The position numbers and the translations under genes are program-made. The notes beneath the pieces are model-generated. The model was not told the origin of the DNA, ran no database searches, and was given only the letters and a program-made list of their open reading frames with translations. Below are positions 8,736 through 16,805 of a DNA stretch of 64,000 nt, in pieces (position 1 is the first letter of the stretch; each line of letters opens with the position of its first letter). The DNA comes from Sulfitobacter sp. CW3 (GTDB lineage: Bacteria; Pseudomonadota; Alphaproteobacteria; Rhodobacterales; Rhodobacteraceae), in assembly GCF_019392245.1 (NCBI RefSeq), contig NZ_JAHXRL010000001.1, forward strand, positions 434,001-498,000. The letters run 5' to 3'.

Positions 8736-9545
8736 CTAGATATCCAGATCAACCCAGACCGGCACGTGGTCCGACGGCTTTTCCCGCCCGCGTATATTCT
8801 TGTCGATCTGGCAGTCGCGCAAACAATCGGCCACGGCGGGGCTTAGCAGGAAATGGTCGATGCGAATGCCGTTATTGCGGTTCCATGCCCCCGCCTGATA
8901 ATCCCAAAAGCTGTAATGCCCCGGCCCTTGGGTGCGGGCGCGAAATGCGTCTGTCAGCCCAAGCGCGATTAACCGCCGCCAGGCAGTGCGCGATTCCAGG
9001 CGAAACAAGGCATCCTCGCGCCAGGCATCGGGTTTGGCTGCGTCTTCGGCTTGGGGGATGATATTGTAATCACCGGTCATCAAGAACGGCGTCTCTTCGG
9101 CCAACAGGGCTTTGGCGCGGTCTTGCAGGCGCTGCATCCACGCCAGCTTGTAGGCGTATTTACCACCGGCGACCGGGGTGCCCGCGCTGTCCAACTCCAC
9201 CGGATTTCCGTTGGGCAGGTACAATCCGCAAATGCGGATGGCATGTTTGTCGCCCATCACCGATGCCTCGATATAGCGGGCTTGTTCATCGTCGTCATCG
9301 CCGGGCAGGCCGCGGGTCACGTCTTCGAGGGGGAGCTTTGACAGGATCGCGACCCCGTTAAACGATTTTTGCCCGTGGGTTTCGACATTATATCCACGAT
9401 CCTCGAACAGTTCGCGGGGAAAGTTTTCGTCGATTGATTTGATCTCTTGCAACACCACCACGTCGGGTTGCGCCTCATCCAGCCACTGGGGCAATGCGTC
9501 GATGCGGGCCTTGATGCCGTTAATGTTGAACGTCGCGATTTTCAT
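8736..9545 (-). CDS. xthA: Exodeoxyribonuclease III
   Basis: A 269-residue AP endonuclease/3'-5' exonuclease acting in base-excision repair. It begins with MKIATFNINGIKAR and contains the catalytic patterns LQEIKS, LYLPNGNP, GDYNI and the C-terminal SDHVPVWVDL, in the order and spacing of the ExoIII family. The ATG at 9545 is chosen over a TTG four codons earlier because the family consensus starts exactly at MKIATFN and GGGGGC precedes it. A 365-base AT-rich gap separates its start from the divergent repeat-peptide gene. Confidence 0.95.
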   Translation of the reverse strand: MKIATFNINGIKARIDALPQWLDEAQPDVVVLQEIKSIDENFPRELFEDRGYNVETHGQKSFNGVAILSKLPLEDVTRGLPGDDDDEQARYIEASVMGDKHAIRICGLYLPNGNPVELDSAGTPVAGGKYAYKLAWMQRLQDRAKALLAEETPFLMTGDYNIIPQAEDAAKPDAWREDALFRLESRTAWRRLIALGLTDAFRARTQGPGHYSFWDYQAGAWNRNNGIRIDHFLLSPAVADCLRDCQIDKNIRGREKPSDHVPVWVDLDI

Positions 9546-9713
9546 GATTGCCCCCAAGCCAGATGATAGGTCCAGCTATCGCGTATCCAGCGCAGTGGGG
9601 CAAGTGCAACGCGCGTCAAAACCCAAGGCAGTTTGGGACGATTCGGCCCGCGGATTTTAGTAAAACACGATCTATTCAATCCTAGGTGGAGATTGAAGCA
9701 TGGGGATAGTATC

Positions 9714-9788
9714 TGTGGATAACATGTGGATTTGTTTCATTAAACGCCGTTATCAACGTTCATTTGTAGAATTGAAAACTGTGGATAA
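9714..9788 (-). promoter_or_regulatory. Pair of consensus DnaA boxes (TTATCCACA)
   Basis: TGTGGATAA occurs at 9714-9722 and 9780-9788, which reads TTATCCACA on the reverse strand and matches the DnaA box consensus TTATNCACA exactly. The two lie in the same orientation, 66 bases apart. A weaker relative (TGTGGATTT) starts at 9726. The neighbouring genes are not those usually found at alphaproteobacterial origins, so DnaA-dependent regulation or titration is more likely than an origin. Confidence 0.5.
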
Positions 9789-9798
9789 TTTCTATAAA
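9772..9798 (+). promoter_or_regulatory. Possible promoter for the repeat-peptide gene
   Basis: TTGAAA (9772-9777) and TATAAA (9793-9798) are separated by 15 bases, a little short. The second DnaA box (9780-9788) lies between them. Initiation here would give a leader of roughly 105 bases before the ATG at 9911. Confidence 0.35.
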
Positions 9799-9854
9799 TT
9801 TCCATCACTAGGGGAATTAACGCGTGAGTAACCACTTTGCCGATTAGTTAGTAA

Positions 9855-9881
9855 ATGACTGCTGCCACCGGTTGCAGTCAT
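9855..9881 (+). promoter_or_regulatory. Inverted repeat in the leader of the repeat-peptide gene
   Basis: ATGACTGC (9855-9862) and GCAGTCAT (9874-9881) form a perfect 8-bp stem with an 11-base loop, ending 29 bases before the ATG at 9911. It could be an operator or a leader hairpin protecting the transcript. No T-run follows, so it is not a terminator. Confidence 0.45.
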
Positions 9882-9910
9882 AGAAACCTTAACCTCAAAG
9901 AGGACCTAAA

Positions 9911-10198
9911 ATGACCGCATTTGCTTATGTTGATGATACACAATCCGCTGCAGTTCCAACGGCGATGACATCCATGCATGCTGGACAGGGAACAGAGCTG
10001 TTTACCACCGGATCTAGCGCAGGACCCGTCCAAATGATGACCGGGGGCGGCACTGAATTGTTCACCACCGGATCCAGCGCCGGACCCATCCAGATGATGA
10101 CTGGCGGCGGCACCGAACTGTTCACCACAAGCTGCGCCCCGGCCGGTACCGAAATGACGTCCGGCCACTTGGTCGAACTGTTTACGACCAGCTGCTGA
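9911..10198 (+). CDS. Repeat peptide ending in Cys (DUF6749-like), possible precursor peptide
   Basis: A 95-residue protein with no signal peptide. After an N-terminal part of 27 residues it consists of units with an exact 20-residue period: ELFTT begins at residues 29, 49, 69 and 89. Units 1 and 2 read ELFTTGSSAGP(V/I)QMMTGGG; units 3 and 4 read ELFTTSC, and the protein ends at that Cys (C95; the other is C75). This fits my memory of DUF6749, a small family of Rhodobacterales proteins. A strong ribosome site (AGAGGA) lies 7 bases before the ATG. It is followed by a hairpin with a T-run and then by the DUF6902-like gene. Leader-core layout with repeated cores suggests a ribosomally made, modified peptide; this is inference. 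A structural or signalling repeat protein is also possible. Confidence 0.8.
   Translation: MTAFAYVDDTQSAAVPTAMTSMHAGQGTELFTTGSSAGPVQMMTGGGTELFTTGSSAGPIQMMTGGGTELFTTSCAPAGTEMTSGHLVELFTTSC
9992..10195 (+). repeat. Four 60-bp in-frame tandem units (last one truncated)
   Basis: Units begin at 9992, 10052, 10112 and 10172; the last stops after 24 bases. Units 1 and 2 differ at many third codon positions (for example ACA/ACT, GAG/GAA, CTG/TTG, TTT/TTC) yet encode nearly the same residues, so the repeats are old and kept by selection on the protein. Units 3 and 4 share the change of the Gly-Ser pair after ELFTT to Ser-Cys. Confidence 0.9.
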
Positions 10199-10214
10199 GC
10201 CCAGGTTGAAACTT

Positions 10215-10246
10215 GTTCTGCGCCCTTGATGCGGCGCAGAACTTTT
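10215..10246 (+). terminator. Intercistronic hairpin with T-run (attenuator-like)
   Basis: GTTCTGCGCC (10215-10224) pairs perfectly with GGCGCAGAAC (10233-10242), leaving an 8-base loop, and TTTT follows at 10243-10246. It lies between the repeat-peptide stop and the next ATG at 10260. A partial terminator here would make much more of the small peptide than of its partner. Confidence 0.7.
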
Positions 10247-10259
10247 CCGGAGACTGTTG

Positions 10260-11333
10260 ATGTCCAATGTTCTTTCCTTCACGCCACGCAACGCGATCAG
10301 CCCGGCTGGGTTTGATGCCATAAGCGCCATGTTCGCGGATCAGCGCCGCGCTCCAGGTGATGTGTTTTGGCTGAAAGAAAACGCCGAATGGCTGGGTATT
10401 CTGGCCAGCATGTCAGCAGATATTTCCGATCTGGCCCTTGAACCTTACGGGGCGTTTTATGACGGGGTCCGAACCCAACTTCAGTTTTTCCCCCAGTATT
10501 ACCGGTTTTACCTGTCGATCTGTCTGGATCTCGAGGATCTGGGCGCGGGCGGTACTCAGGGAGAGGCGCTATGCCATTGGGTCGCCGCGCAAGGGTTGGT
10601 CGAGGCTGAACTGTCGGATTTGCAGCGGGCTGAAGCGGCGCGATTGTTGGCGCGGCGCGGCGTGCAGACAAAGTGCCACGCGGAGGCGCTTGGCGACCGA
10701 TTGCAAAGCTTTATCGCGCGGTCGGAAACCTTTGTCTTGCCCAACAAAAAAGCAGCCTATGAGCTGGCCCATATCATTTTCTATCTGAGCGATTATGGCC
10801 GCCATGATCCGGCCTTGTCACCCGAGACATTGACCAGCCTTGAATATGCCGGCCTCTTGGCATTTTTGGACCAAGATATTGATTTACTGTCGGAAATTTG
10901 TGCCGCGCTGCGCTTTGCTGGCGTGGTGCCCAGCCCGATCTGGGAACGATTGGTGGTTCAAACCCACACAAGCTGTACCATGATTGGCGGGGCGGCCGGG
11001 GCGACGGATGCCTACCATGGCTATCTTGTCACGGGTTGGCTGGCGCATTTGACAGACCGCCCAGCGTTCAACCAGGCGATACCGGCGGGGCAGGTTACCA
11101 TTCAGGGGTCGATGGCCGGGCAGGGGGCGTTGCGCGGATTGTCAGAAAGCTTGTTCAAGCTGGGGTCGAAACGACTGCCAGACTGGCCTCGTATGCGGCG
11201 CAGCCTTTTTCCGGATTTAAGCGGGGTCGAGCAGACCGTGATTGCGCAGGCAGAACAGTCTAGCCCGAAGTTCGACGCATTTTTTCAAGGGTTTTCGCGC
11301 GCTTGTTCGGGGGCAATGACCTCATTGGCATGA
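10260..11333 (+). CDS. DUF6902-like protein of unknown function, partner of the repeat peptide
   Basis: A 357-residue soluble protein that I recognise only as DUF6902-like, a Rhodobacterales family. No catalytic motif or membrane segment is seen. Distinctive blocks are VFWLKENAEWLGIL (35-48), FFPQYYRFYLSICLDLEDLG (76-95) and VLPNKKAAYELAHIIFYLSDYG (159-180); the protein looks largely helical. The C-terminal third (from about 235, with TSCTMIGGAAGATDAYHG) looks different and could be a second module. The ATG at 10260 is preferred over a TTG one codon earlier. It lies 61 bases after the repeat-peptide stop, behind an attenuator-like hairpin, so the two are probably one unit. A role in maturing, carrying or sensing the peptide is inference. 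Confidence 0.75.
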   Translation: MSNVLSFTPRNAISPAGFDAISAMFADQRRAPGDVFWLKENAEWLGILASMSADISDLALEPYGAFYDGVRTQLQFFPQYYRFYLSICLDLEDLGAGGTQGEALCHWVAAQGLVEAELSDLQRAEAARLLARRGVQTKCHAEALGDRLQSFIARSETFVLPNKKAAYELAHIIFYLSDYGRHDPALSPETLTSLEYAGLLAFLDQDIDLLSEICAALRFAGVVPSPIWERLVVQTHTSCTMIGGAAGATDAYHGYLVTGWLAHLTDRPAFNQAIPAGQVTIQGSMAGQGALRGLSESLFKLGSKRLPDWPRMRRSLFPDLSGVEQTVIAQAEQSSPKFDAFFQGFSRACSGAMTSLA

Positions 11334-11340
11334 GGTCAGC

Positions 11341-11371
11341 CTCCGGCGGGAGTTTTTTTGGCGAAATGAAA
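11341..11371 (+). terminator. Terminator after the DUF6902-like gene, family A tail
   Basis: CTCC/GGAG-type hairpin (11341-11352) followed by seven T and the tail TTTGGCGAAATGAAA, a variant of the family A tail seen at 922. It is 7 bases 3' of the DUF6902-like gene and also faces the end of the convergent erpA. Confidence 0.55.
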
Positions 11372-11385
11372 CCTCGGGGCGGGCG

Positions 11386-11709
11386 CTACATCGAGAAAGA
11401 CGTACCACAGCCGCAGGCGCTGGTTGCGTTGGGGTTTTCAATGATGAAACGCGCGCCGATGAGTTCTTCGGAGAAGTCGATTGTCGCATTCGCCAGAAAC
11501 GGCAGGGAGATGCTGTCGACCACGACTTTTTGACCGGCCCCTTCGAGGATCATGTCGTCGTCTTTGGGATCATCCAGAATGATTTCATATTGGAAGCCAG
11601 AGCATCCGCCGCCTTCGACTGCGACGCGCAGGGCTTTGCCATCTGCCGCCGCGCCGATTTCGGCAAGACGGTCAAAAGCACGGGAGGTAACTTTGGGTGG
11701 CAGGTTCAT
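11386..11709 (-). CDS. erpA: Iron-sulfur cluster insertion protein (ErpA/IscA type)
   Basis: A 107-residue A-type carrier that delivers Fe-S clusters to target enzymes. The three cluster-binding cysteines are present: C36 in GGGCSGF and C99/C101 in ACGCGTSF. The length and the whole pattern (LRVAVEGGGCSGFQYEI, LIGARFIIENPNA) match the family. It stands alone, not within an isc or suf cluster, which favours ErpA over IscA or SufA, though the three are hard to separate by sequence alone. It is divergent from dgt with an 84-base gap between the starts. Confidence 0.88.
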   Translation of the reverse strand: MNLPPKVTSRAFDRLAEIGAAADGKALRVAVEGGGCSGFQYEIILDDPKDDDMILEGAGQKVVVDSISLPFLANATIDFSEELIGARFIIENPNATSACGCGTSFSM

Positions 11710-11793
11710 TTTCGGGCTCCGGTGTGATCGGTTTCCATCTGTCGTTGCTTACAATATAGAAAGCCACAGGACAGGCCACAAGGACCACTGATC

Positions 11794-12933
11794 ATGCGCG
11801 CTTCTTTTGCCTCTGATCCGGCAGCGACCCGGGGACGGTTGATGCCGGAGGAGGAGAGTACATTCCGGTCTTGCTTTCAGCGGGATCGTGACCGGATTAT
11901 CCATGCCAGCGCCTTTCGCAGGCTTAAGCACAAGACGCAGGTGTTTATTGAACATGAGGGTGATTATTACCGGACACGTCTGACCCATTCAATCGAGGTG
12001 GCGCAGGTGGCGCGCACCATTTCGGGCGCATTGGGCTTGAACGCCGAGCTGACCGAGGCCGTTGCCTTGGCCCATGATCTGGGCCATCCGCCCTTTGGCC
12101 ACACCGGAGAAGACGCATTGCAGGCGTTGATGTTGCCCTATGGCGGGTTTGATCACAACGCGCAGGCGATCCGGATTGTGACACATCTTGAGCGGCATTA
12201 CGCGGAATTCGACGGGCTGAACCTGACGTGGGAGACCTTGGAAGGCATTGCCAAGCATAATGGTCCGGTGACCGGCCCGCTGCCTTGGGCGCTTGAGGTT
12301 TACGGCCGCCAGCATGATCTGGAGTTGGGCACCTATGCCAGCGCCGAGGCGCAGGTGGCCGCGATTGCCGATGATGTGGCCTATAACCACCATGATTTGC
12401 ATGACGGGCTGCGCGCCGAGCTGTTTTCGACCGACGAGCTGGCTGAGCTGCCCATTCTTGACCGCAACTTTGCCGAAGTTGACCGTTTGTACCCCGGTCT
12501 GAACTATTACCGCCGCCGTCACGAAGCGCTGCGCCGGTTCTTTGGCGTGCTGGTCGAGGACGTGATTACCGTTGCACGGACCCGTTTGGAGGAAATGCAG
12601 CCGCAGTCCGCGACTGATATTCGCATGGCGGGCCGCACGTTGATCCAGTTTTCGGACCCCGTGTTCCAGGACCTCAAGGTGATCCGGGCGTTTTTGTTTG
12701 ACCGTATGTACCGCGCCCCATCGGTTGTGATCATGCGCAAACAGGTGACGGAAGTGGTTAATGATTTGTTCCCGCATTTCTGCGCGCATCCCGAAGAGTT
12801 GCCGAAACAATGGCGTAAGGATGTAGAGGATGCGCAGGATGATACGGCGCTCGCGCGGATCGTGAGCGATTATATCTCTGGGATGACCGACCGCTTTGCG
12901 CTTCAGGAGCATGAACGGCTGATCAAGGGCTAA
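11794..12933 (+). CDS. dgt: Deoxyguanosinetriphosphate triphosphohydrolase-like protein
   Basis: A 379-residue HD-domain enzyme that would hydrolyse dGTP (or other dNTPs) to the nucleoside and triphosphate. Metal ligands are visible: H65 in RLTHSIEVAQ and the HD pair H94-D95 in LAHDLGHPPFGH, plus the later DDVAYNHHDLHDG. The alphaproteobacterial type is shorter than E. coli Dgt and is usually called dGTPase-like, so substrate range is not certain. The ATG follows CAAGGACCACTGATC. The stop is 63 bases from argS, on the same strand. Confidence 0.9.
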   Translation: MRASFASDPAATRGRLMPEEESTFRSCFQRDRDRIIHASAFRRLKHKTQVFIEHEGDYYRTRLTHSIEVAQVARTISGALGLNAELTEAVALAHDLGHPPFGHTGEDALQALMLPYGGFDHNAQAIRIVTHLERHYAEFDGLNLTWETLEGIAKHNGPVTGPLPWALEVYGRQHDLELGTYASAEAQVAAIADDVAYNHHDLHDGLRAELFSTDELAELPILDRNFAEVDRLYPGLNYYRRRHEALRRFFGVLVEDVITVARTRLEEMQPQSATDIRMAGRTLIQFSDPVFQDLKVIRAFLFDRMYRAPSVVIMRKQVTEVVNDLFPHFCAHPEELPKQWRKDVEDAQDDTALARIVSDYISGMTDRFALQEHERLIKG

Positions 12934-12996
12934 GCGCTCTTGATGTTTGGCGGTTTTTCAGGTGATACACGGGGCTAAGCCGAAGGAATGCCCCAA

Positions 12997-14739
12997 ATGA
13001 ACCTATTTGCCGATATCCGCACCCATGTGCTGTCCACGCTTGATACGCTTGTTGCCGATGGGTTTTTGCCCGACGGCCTAAGCTTTGACGCCATTGCGGT
13101 GGAACCACCACGCGATGCGGCCCATGGCGATATGGCCACGAATGCCGCGATGGTGCTGGCGAAACCGGCAGGCATGAAACCACGTGATATCGCCGAGAAA
13201 CTGGCGGAAAAACTGGCCGAAGATCCGCGGATTACATCTGCCGAGGTTGCGGGACCGGGGTTCTTGAACCTGCGTCTTGCGCCGTCTGTCTGGCAGGGCG
13301 TTGTGGGTGCTGTTCTGGCCGAGGGCACTGATTTCGGTCGCGGTGATCTGGGCAAGGGCAAGCGGGTAAACGTCGAATATGTATCCGCCAACCCCACGGG
13401 TCCGCTGCATGTGGGCCACACCCGTGGCGCGGTTTTTGGCGATGCTTTGGCGTCTTTGCTTGATTTCGCGGGCTTTGACGTCACGCGTGAATATTACATT
13501 AACGACGGCGGGGCGCAGGTCGATGTGCTGGCGCGGTCGGTCTATAATCGGTATCTTGAAGCGCATGATCTGTCTGTCGATTGGCCCGAAGGCACCTATC
13601 CCGGTGACTATCTGATCGAGGTCGGCGAGGCGTTGAAAGCCAAGGTAGGTGACGCCTATATCGGCAAGGACGAGGATGTCTGGCTGGAAGACGTGCGCAA
13701 CTTTGCCACCGAGGCGATGATGGACTTGATCCGGGCCGATCTGGCGTCTTTGGGCGTCAAAATGGACGTGTTCTTTTCCGAAAAGTCGCTGTACGGCACA
13801 GGCCGGATTGAAGCCGCGATTAATGATCTGAAATCCAAGGGCCTGATCTATGAAGGCGTTCTTGAGCCGCCAAAGGGCAAGCTGCCCGAGGATTGGGAAC
13901 CGCGCGAACAAACGCTGTTCAAGTCGACCGCACATGGCGACGATGTTGACCGTCCGGTGATGAAATCCGACGGTGGCTGGACGTATTTTGCCCCTGATAT
14001 CGCCTATCACTATGACAAGGTGCAGCGCGGCTTTGACATGTTGATTGACGTGTTCGGTGCCGACCATGGCGGCTATGTCAAACGGATGAAGGCGGCGGTT
14101 TCCGCGTTGTCCGGTGGCACCGTGCCGCTGGATATCAAGCTGACCCAGCTGGTTAAGCTGTTCAAAGATGGCAAAGAATTCAAGATGTCCAAGCGGGCAG
14201 GGACGTTTGTTACCCTGCGCGATGTGGTCGATCAGGTTGGCCCTGATGTGACGCGTTTTGTGATGCTCACGCGCAAGAACGATGCGATGTTGGATTTCGA
14301 CTTTGCCAAGGTTCTTGAGCAATCCCGCGAAAACCCCGTGTTTTACGTGCAATACGCCCATGCGCGGGTGAATTCGGTTCTGCGCAAGGCAGCCGAGGCT
14401 GGCATCGCCACGGATATGGCCACGTTGCAAGCTGCCGATTTGTCGTTGCTGGACCACGAGGCAGAACTGAAGCTGGCAGGCAAGCTGGCAGAGTGGCCGC
14501 GTCTGGTTGAAACGGCGGCGCGCAGTAACGAACCACACCGGATTGCATTCTATCTGTACGAATTGGCTGGCGATTTCCACGGGCTGTGGAACCGCGGCAA
14601 TGACGTGACATCGCTGCGCTTTTTGCAGGACGATGCTGGCGTGTCTCAGGCAAAAATCGCACTGGCAAAGGCCGCAGCGATTGTAATTGCGTCAGGTCTT
14701 GGTATTCTCGGCGTAACCCCGGCAGAAGAGATGCGTTAA
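12997..14739 (+). CDS. argS: Arginyl-tRNA synthetase
   Basis: A 580-residue class I synthetase that charges tRNA-Arg. Seen are the N-terminal tRNA-recognition (Add1) region, the HIGH-type signature HVGH in [14 protein letters not shown], the loop [10 protein letters not shown] in the second half, and the helical DALR anticodon-binding domain at the C-terminus ending near LGVTPAEEM. The ATG at 12997 is preferred to the one at 12988: AAGGA lies 9 bases before 12997 but touches 12988. A SPOR gene follows after 75 bases that include a small GCCTG/CAGGC hairpin. Confidence 0.95.
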   Translation: MNLFADIRTHVLSTLDTLVADGFLPDGLSFDAIAVEPPRDAAHGDMATNAAMVLAKPAGMKPRDIAEKLAEKLAEDPRITSAEVAGPGFLNLRLAPSVWQGVVGAVLAEGTDFGRGDLGKGKRVNVEYVSANPTGPLHVGHTRGAVFGDALASLLDFAGFDVTREYYINDGGAQVDVLARSVYNRYLEAHDLSVDWPEGTYPGDYLIEVGEALKAKVGDAYIGKDEDVWLEDVRNFATEAMMDLIRADLASLGVKMDVFFSEKSLYGTGRIEAAINDLKSKGLIYEGVLEPPKGKLPEDWEPREQTLFKSTAHGDDVDRPVMKSDGGWTYFAPDIAYHYDKVQRGFDMLIDVFGADHGGYVKRMKAAVSALSGGTVPLDIKLTQLVKLFKDGKEFKMSKRAGTFVTLRDVVDQVGPDVTRFVMLTRKNDAMLDFDFAKVLEQSRENPVFYVQYAHARVNSVLRKAAEAGIATDMATLQAADLSLLDHEAELKLAGKLAEWPRLVETAARSNEPHRIAFYLYELAGDFHGLWNRGNDVTSLRFLQDDAGVSQAKIALAKAAAIVIASGLGILGVTPAEEMR

Positions 14740-14814
14740 ACGCACGCCTGCCGGACAGGCAAATTCAAGGTGCAGACCCGCGCCGATTAACGAGCGGCGG
14801 GCAGTGAGGCAAAG

Positions 14815-15801
14815 ATGGCAGATTACACGTCTTCCCCCCAGGGTGGGGGATACTACGCAGATTCCGATTTGTATGATGTGGCCCCTCGGCGGTCTAACCC
14901 ATTGGCGAACATGACCAATATCGCAGGGGCGGCTTTGTCTGCAGCCCTTGTTATTGGTATTGGTGTTTGGGGTTACAAGCTGCTTGTGCGTGATGTGACC
15001 GGTATTCCGATCGTCCGCGCAGCCCAAGGTGACATGCGTGTGCGCCCCGAAAATCCCGGTGGTCAACTGGCGCAAAACCAGGGGCTGTCGGTCAATGCTG
15101 TAGCGTCCGACGGGACGGCAGATCAGGTCGCGGAACGTGTTATTCTGGCCCCCAGACCTCTGGATCTTGACGCAGAGGACCAGCCGGTTCTGGCATCAAT
15201 GGTTGCACCTGTGCCACAGGCCGCAGCCCCTATTCCAACAACCCCTGACGTTAGTGCGGCGCTTAACAGCGGTAATGTTGACGATTTGGTCGCACAATTG
15301 ACCGAAGATATGGAGCCGATGGACACTGGCGCGGTGGAGCCGATCAAGGCAAGCGTTTCAATCGACGCTGCGGCGATCGATATGGCTGTTTCAAATGCCA
15401 TCGCAGTGGCAATGGTCGCTGAGCCTGGGGTAAAGGCATCATTGCGCCCGAAAACGCGGCCCGCTGTGCGTGCTGTGGTGACCCAAGCGGCATTTGACAC
15501 CAGCGCATCTGCGACCGAGGTAAAAGAGCTTTCCGCCGACAGCCTGCCCACGGGCACGCGGTTGGTGCAGCTTGGTGCCTTTGACACGCCCGAGATCGCG
15601 CGCAGTCAATGGGACAAGTTGAATGGCCGTTTCGGTGCGTACCTCGAGGGGAAATCCCGCATCGTTCAAGAAGCCAGCAGTGGCGGGCGCACCTTCTATC
15701 GCCTGCGCGCGCACGGGTTCCAAGACATCGCCGACGCACGTCGCTTTTGTTCCGCACTTGTGGCCGAAAACGCTGATTGTATCCCCGTCGTGACCCGCTA
15801 A
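14815..15801 (+). CDS. SPOR domain protein, single-pass inner-membrane
   Basis: A 328-residue protein with a short cytoplasmic N-terminus, one membrane helix at about residues 36-57, a long Ala/Pro/Val-rich periplasmic linker and a C-terminal SPOR domain (about 250-328, starting at TRLVQLGAFDTPEIARSQW and ending ADARRFCSALVAENADC). SPOR domains bind denuded glycan strands at the division septum, so a role in cell division or peptidoglycan handling is likely. The gene overlaps nagZ by one base (TAATG), which ties it to peptidoglycan recycling and to scpAB downstream in one transcript. Confidence 0.88.
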   Translation: MADYTSSPQGGGYYADSDLYDVAPRRSNPLANMTNIAGAALSAALVIGIGVWGYKLLVRDVTGIPIVRAAQGDMRVRPENPGGQLAQNQGLSVNAVASDGTADQVAERVILAPRPLDLDAEDQPVLASMVAPVPQAAAPIPTTPDVSAALNSGNVDDLVAQLTEDMEPMDTGAVEPIKASVSIDAAAIDMAVSNAIAVAMVAEPGVKASLRPKTRPAVRAVVTQAAFDTSASATEVKELSADSLPTGTRLVQLGAFDTPEIARSQWDKLNGRFGAYLEGKSRIVQEASSGGRTFYRLRAHGFQDIADARRFCSALVAENADCIPVVTR

Positions 15802-16805
15802 TGCGGTTTGGCGCGACGATACTGGATGCGACTGGTCTACGTCTTACTGCGCAGGAAAAGGCGCTGTTTCGTGCCGTGAAACCGTTTGGGTTTATCCTGT
15901 TCGCCCGCAATATCGATACGCCTGATCAGGTCCGCGCCCTGTGCGATGAAATGCGCGAGGCAGCGGGCCATAACGCTGTGATTACCGTCGATCAGGAAGG
16001 TGGACGTGTGCAGCGCCTGCGGGGCCCGATCTGGCGTGATTGGACAGCCCCGCTTGATTTTGTGCAGGCCGCCGGTGCCAACGCGGCACAGGCGATGTAC
16101 ATCCGCTTTCGCCTGATTGCGCAGGAATTGCATGCCGTGGGCATCGACAGCAATTGCGCCCCCATGGTCGATGTTGCCGGCCCGCAAACCCATGAGTTTT
16201 TACGCAACCGCTGCTATGGAACAGATGCCGCGCAGGTGGCCGAATTGGGCCGCGCGGCGGCTGACGGGATGCTGGCGGGCGGCGTGTTGCCTGTGGTCAA
16301 ACACATGCCCGGCCACGGGCGCGCGACCATGGACAGCCATTTTGACCTGCCCTTGGTCGGGGCCGCACATGCCGACCTCACCACCTGTGATTTTGCGCCG
16401 TTTAAGGACCTGAAAGACCTGCCGATGGGGATGACGGCGCATCTGGTGTATGATGCAATTGATCCGCGCCCTGCAACGCTGTCGCCGGTGATGATGCAGC
16501 TGATCCGCGAGGAGATCGGGTTTGATAACCTGATCATGACCGATGACATCTCGATGAAGGCGCTTGACGGCAGCGTTGACCAGATCAGCCGTGATGCATT
16601 GGCAGCGGGATGCGATGTGATTTTGTACTGCAATGCCTTGCTTGCAGATCGCAGTCTGGTGGCTGACGCGGCGGGCGAGATGACCGATGCCGCGCAAACC
16701 CGTGCTGAACGGGCGCTTTCTATGCGCGTCCCCCCCGATGAGATTGACATTTCCGCCCTGACTGCGAAGCTTGACGCGCTTTTGGGCGAGGAACTTCATG
16801 GCTGA
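15801..16805 (+). CDS. nagZ: Beta-N-acetylhexosaminidase
   Basis: A 334-residue glycoside hydrolase of family 3 that removes GlcNAc from anhydro-muropeptides in the cytoplasm during peptidoglycan recycling. The diagnostic KHMPGHGRATMDSH (loop with the acid/base His), the substrate segment DQEGGRVQRLRGP and the nucleophile region MTDDISMKAL are all present. The start ATG shares a base with the stop of the SPOR gene; longer in-frame versions have no support. Its last 8 bases overlap scpA. anmK, a later recycling enzyme, lies at 28966 in this window. Confidence 0.92.
   Translation: MRFGATILDATGLRLTAQEKALFRAVKPFGFILFARNIDTPDQVRALCDEMREAAGHNAVITVDQEGGRVQRLRGPIWRDWTAPLDFVQAAGANAAQAMYIRFRLIAQELHAVGIDSNCAPMVDVAGPQTHEFLRNRCYGTDAAQVAELGRAAADGMLAGGVLPVVKHMPGHGRATMDSHFDLPLVGAAHADLTTCDFAPFKDLKDLPMGMTAHLVYDAIDPRPATLSPVMMQLIREEIGFDNLIMTDDISMKALDGSVDQISRDALAAGCDVILYCNALLADRSLVADAAGEMTDAAQTRAERALSMRVPPDEIDISALTAKLDALLGEELHG

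Larger units (their letters stand above)
9546..9910. other. AT-rich intergenic region with DnaA boxes, promoter-like elements and a hairpin
   Basis: No coding gene is seen in this gap. It is markedly AT-rich from about 9660. It contains two consensus DnaA boxes on the reverse strand (9714-9722 and 9780-9788), a TTGAAA/TATAAA promoter-like pair and an 8-bp inverted repeat just before the next gene. The first 115 bases, next to xthA, are of ordinary composition and should hold the xthA promoter. Confidence 0.6.

Noticed and set aside
9660..9910. Chromosomal origin of replication
   Set aside because: Two DnaA boxes and AT-richness fit, but only two consensus boxes are present, no array or 13-mer region is seen, and the flanking genes (xthA, repeat peptide) are not those found at alphaproteobacterial origins.
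9992..10195. CRISPR array
   Set aside because: The repeats are contiguous 60-bp coding units without spacers and stay in frame.
12975..14668. Large reverse-strand frames of up to 500 codons opposite argS
   Set aside because: argS is unmistakable with HVGH and KMSKR; the opposite frames show no domain.
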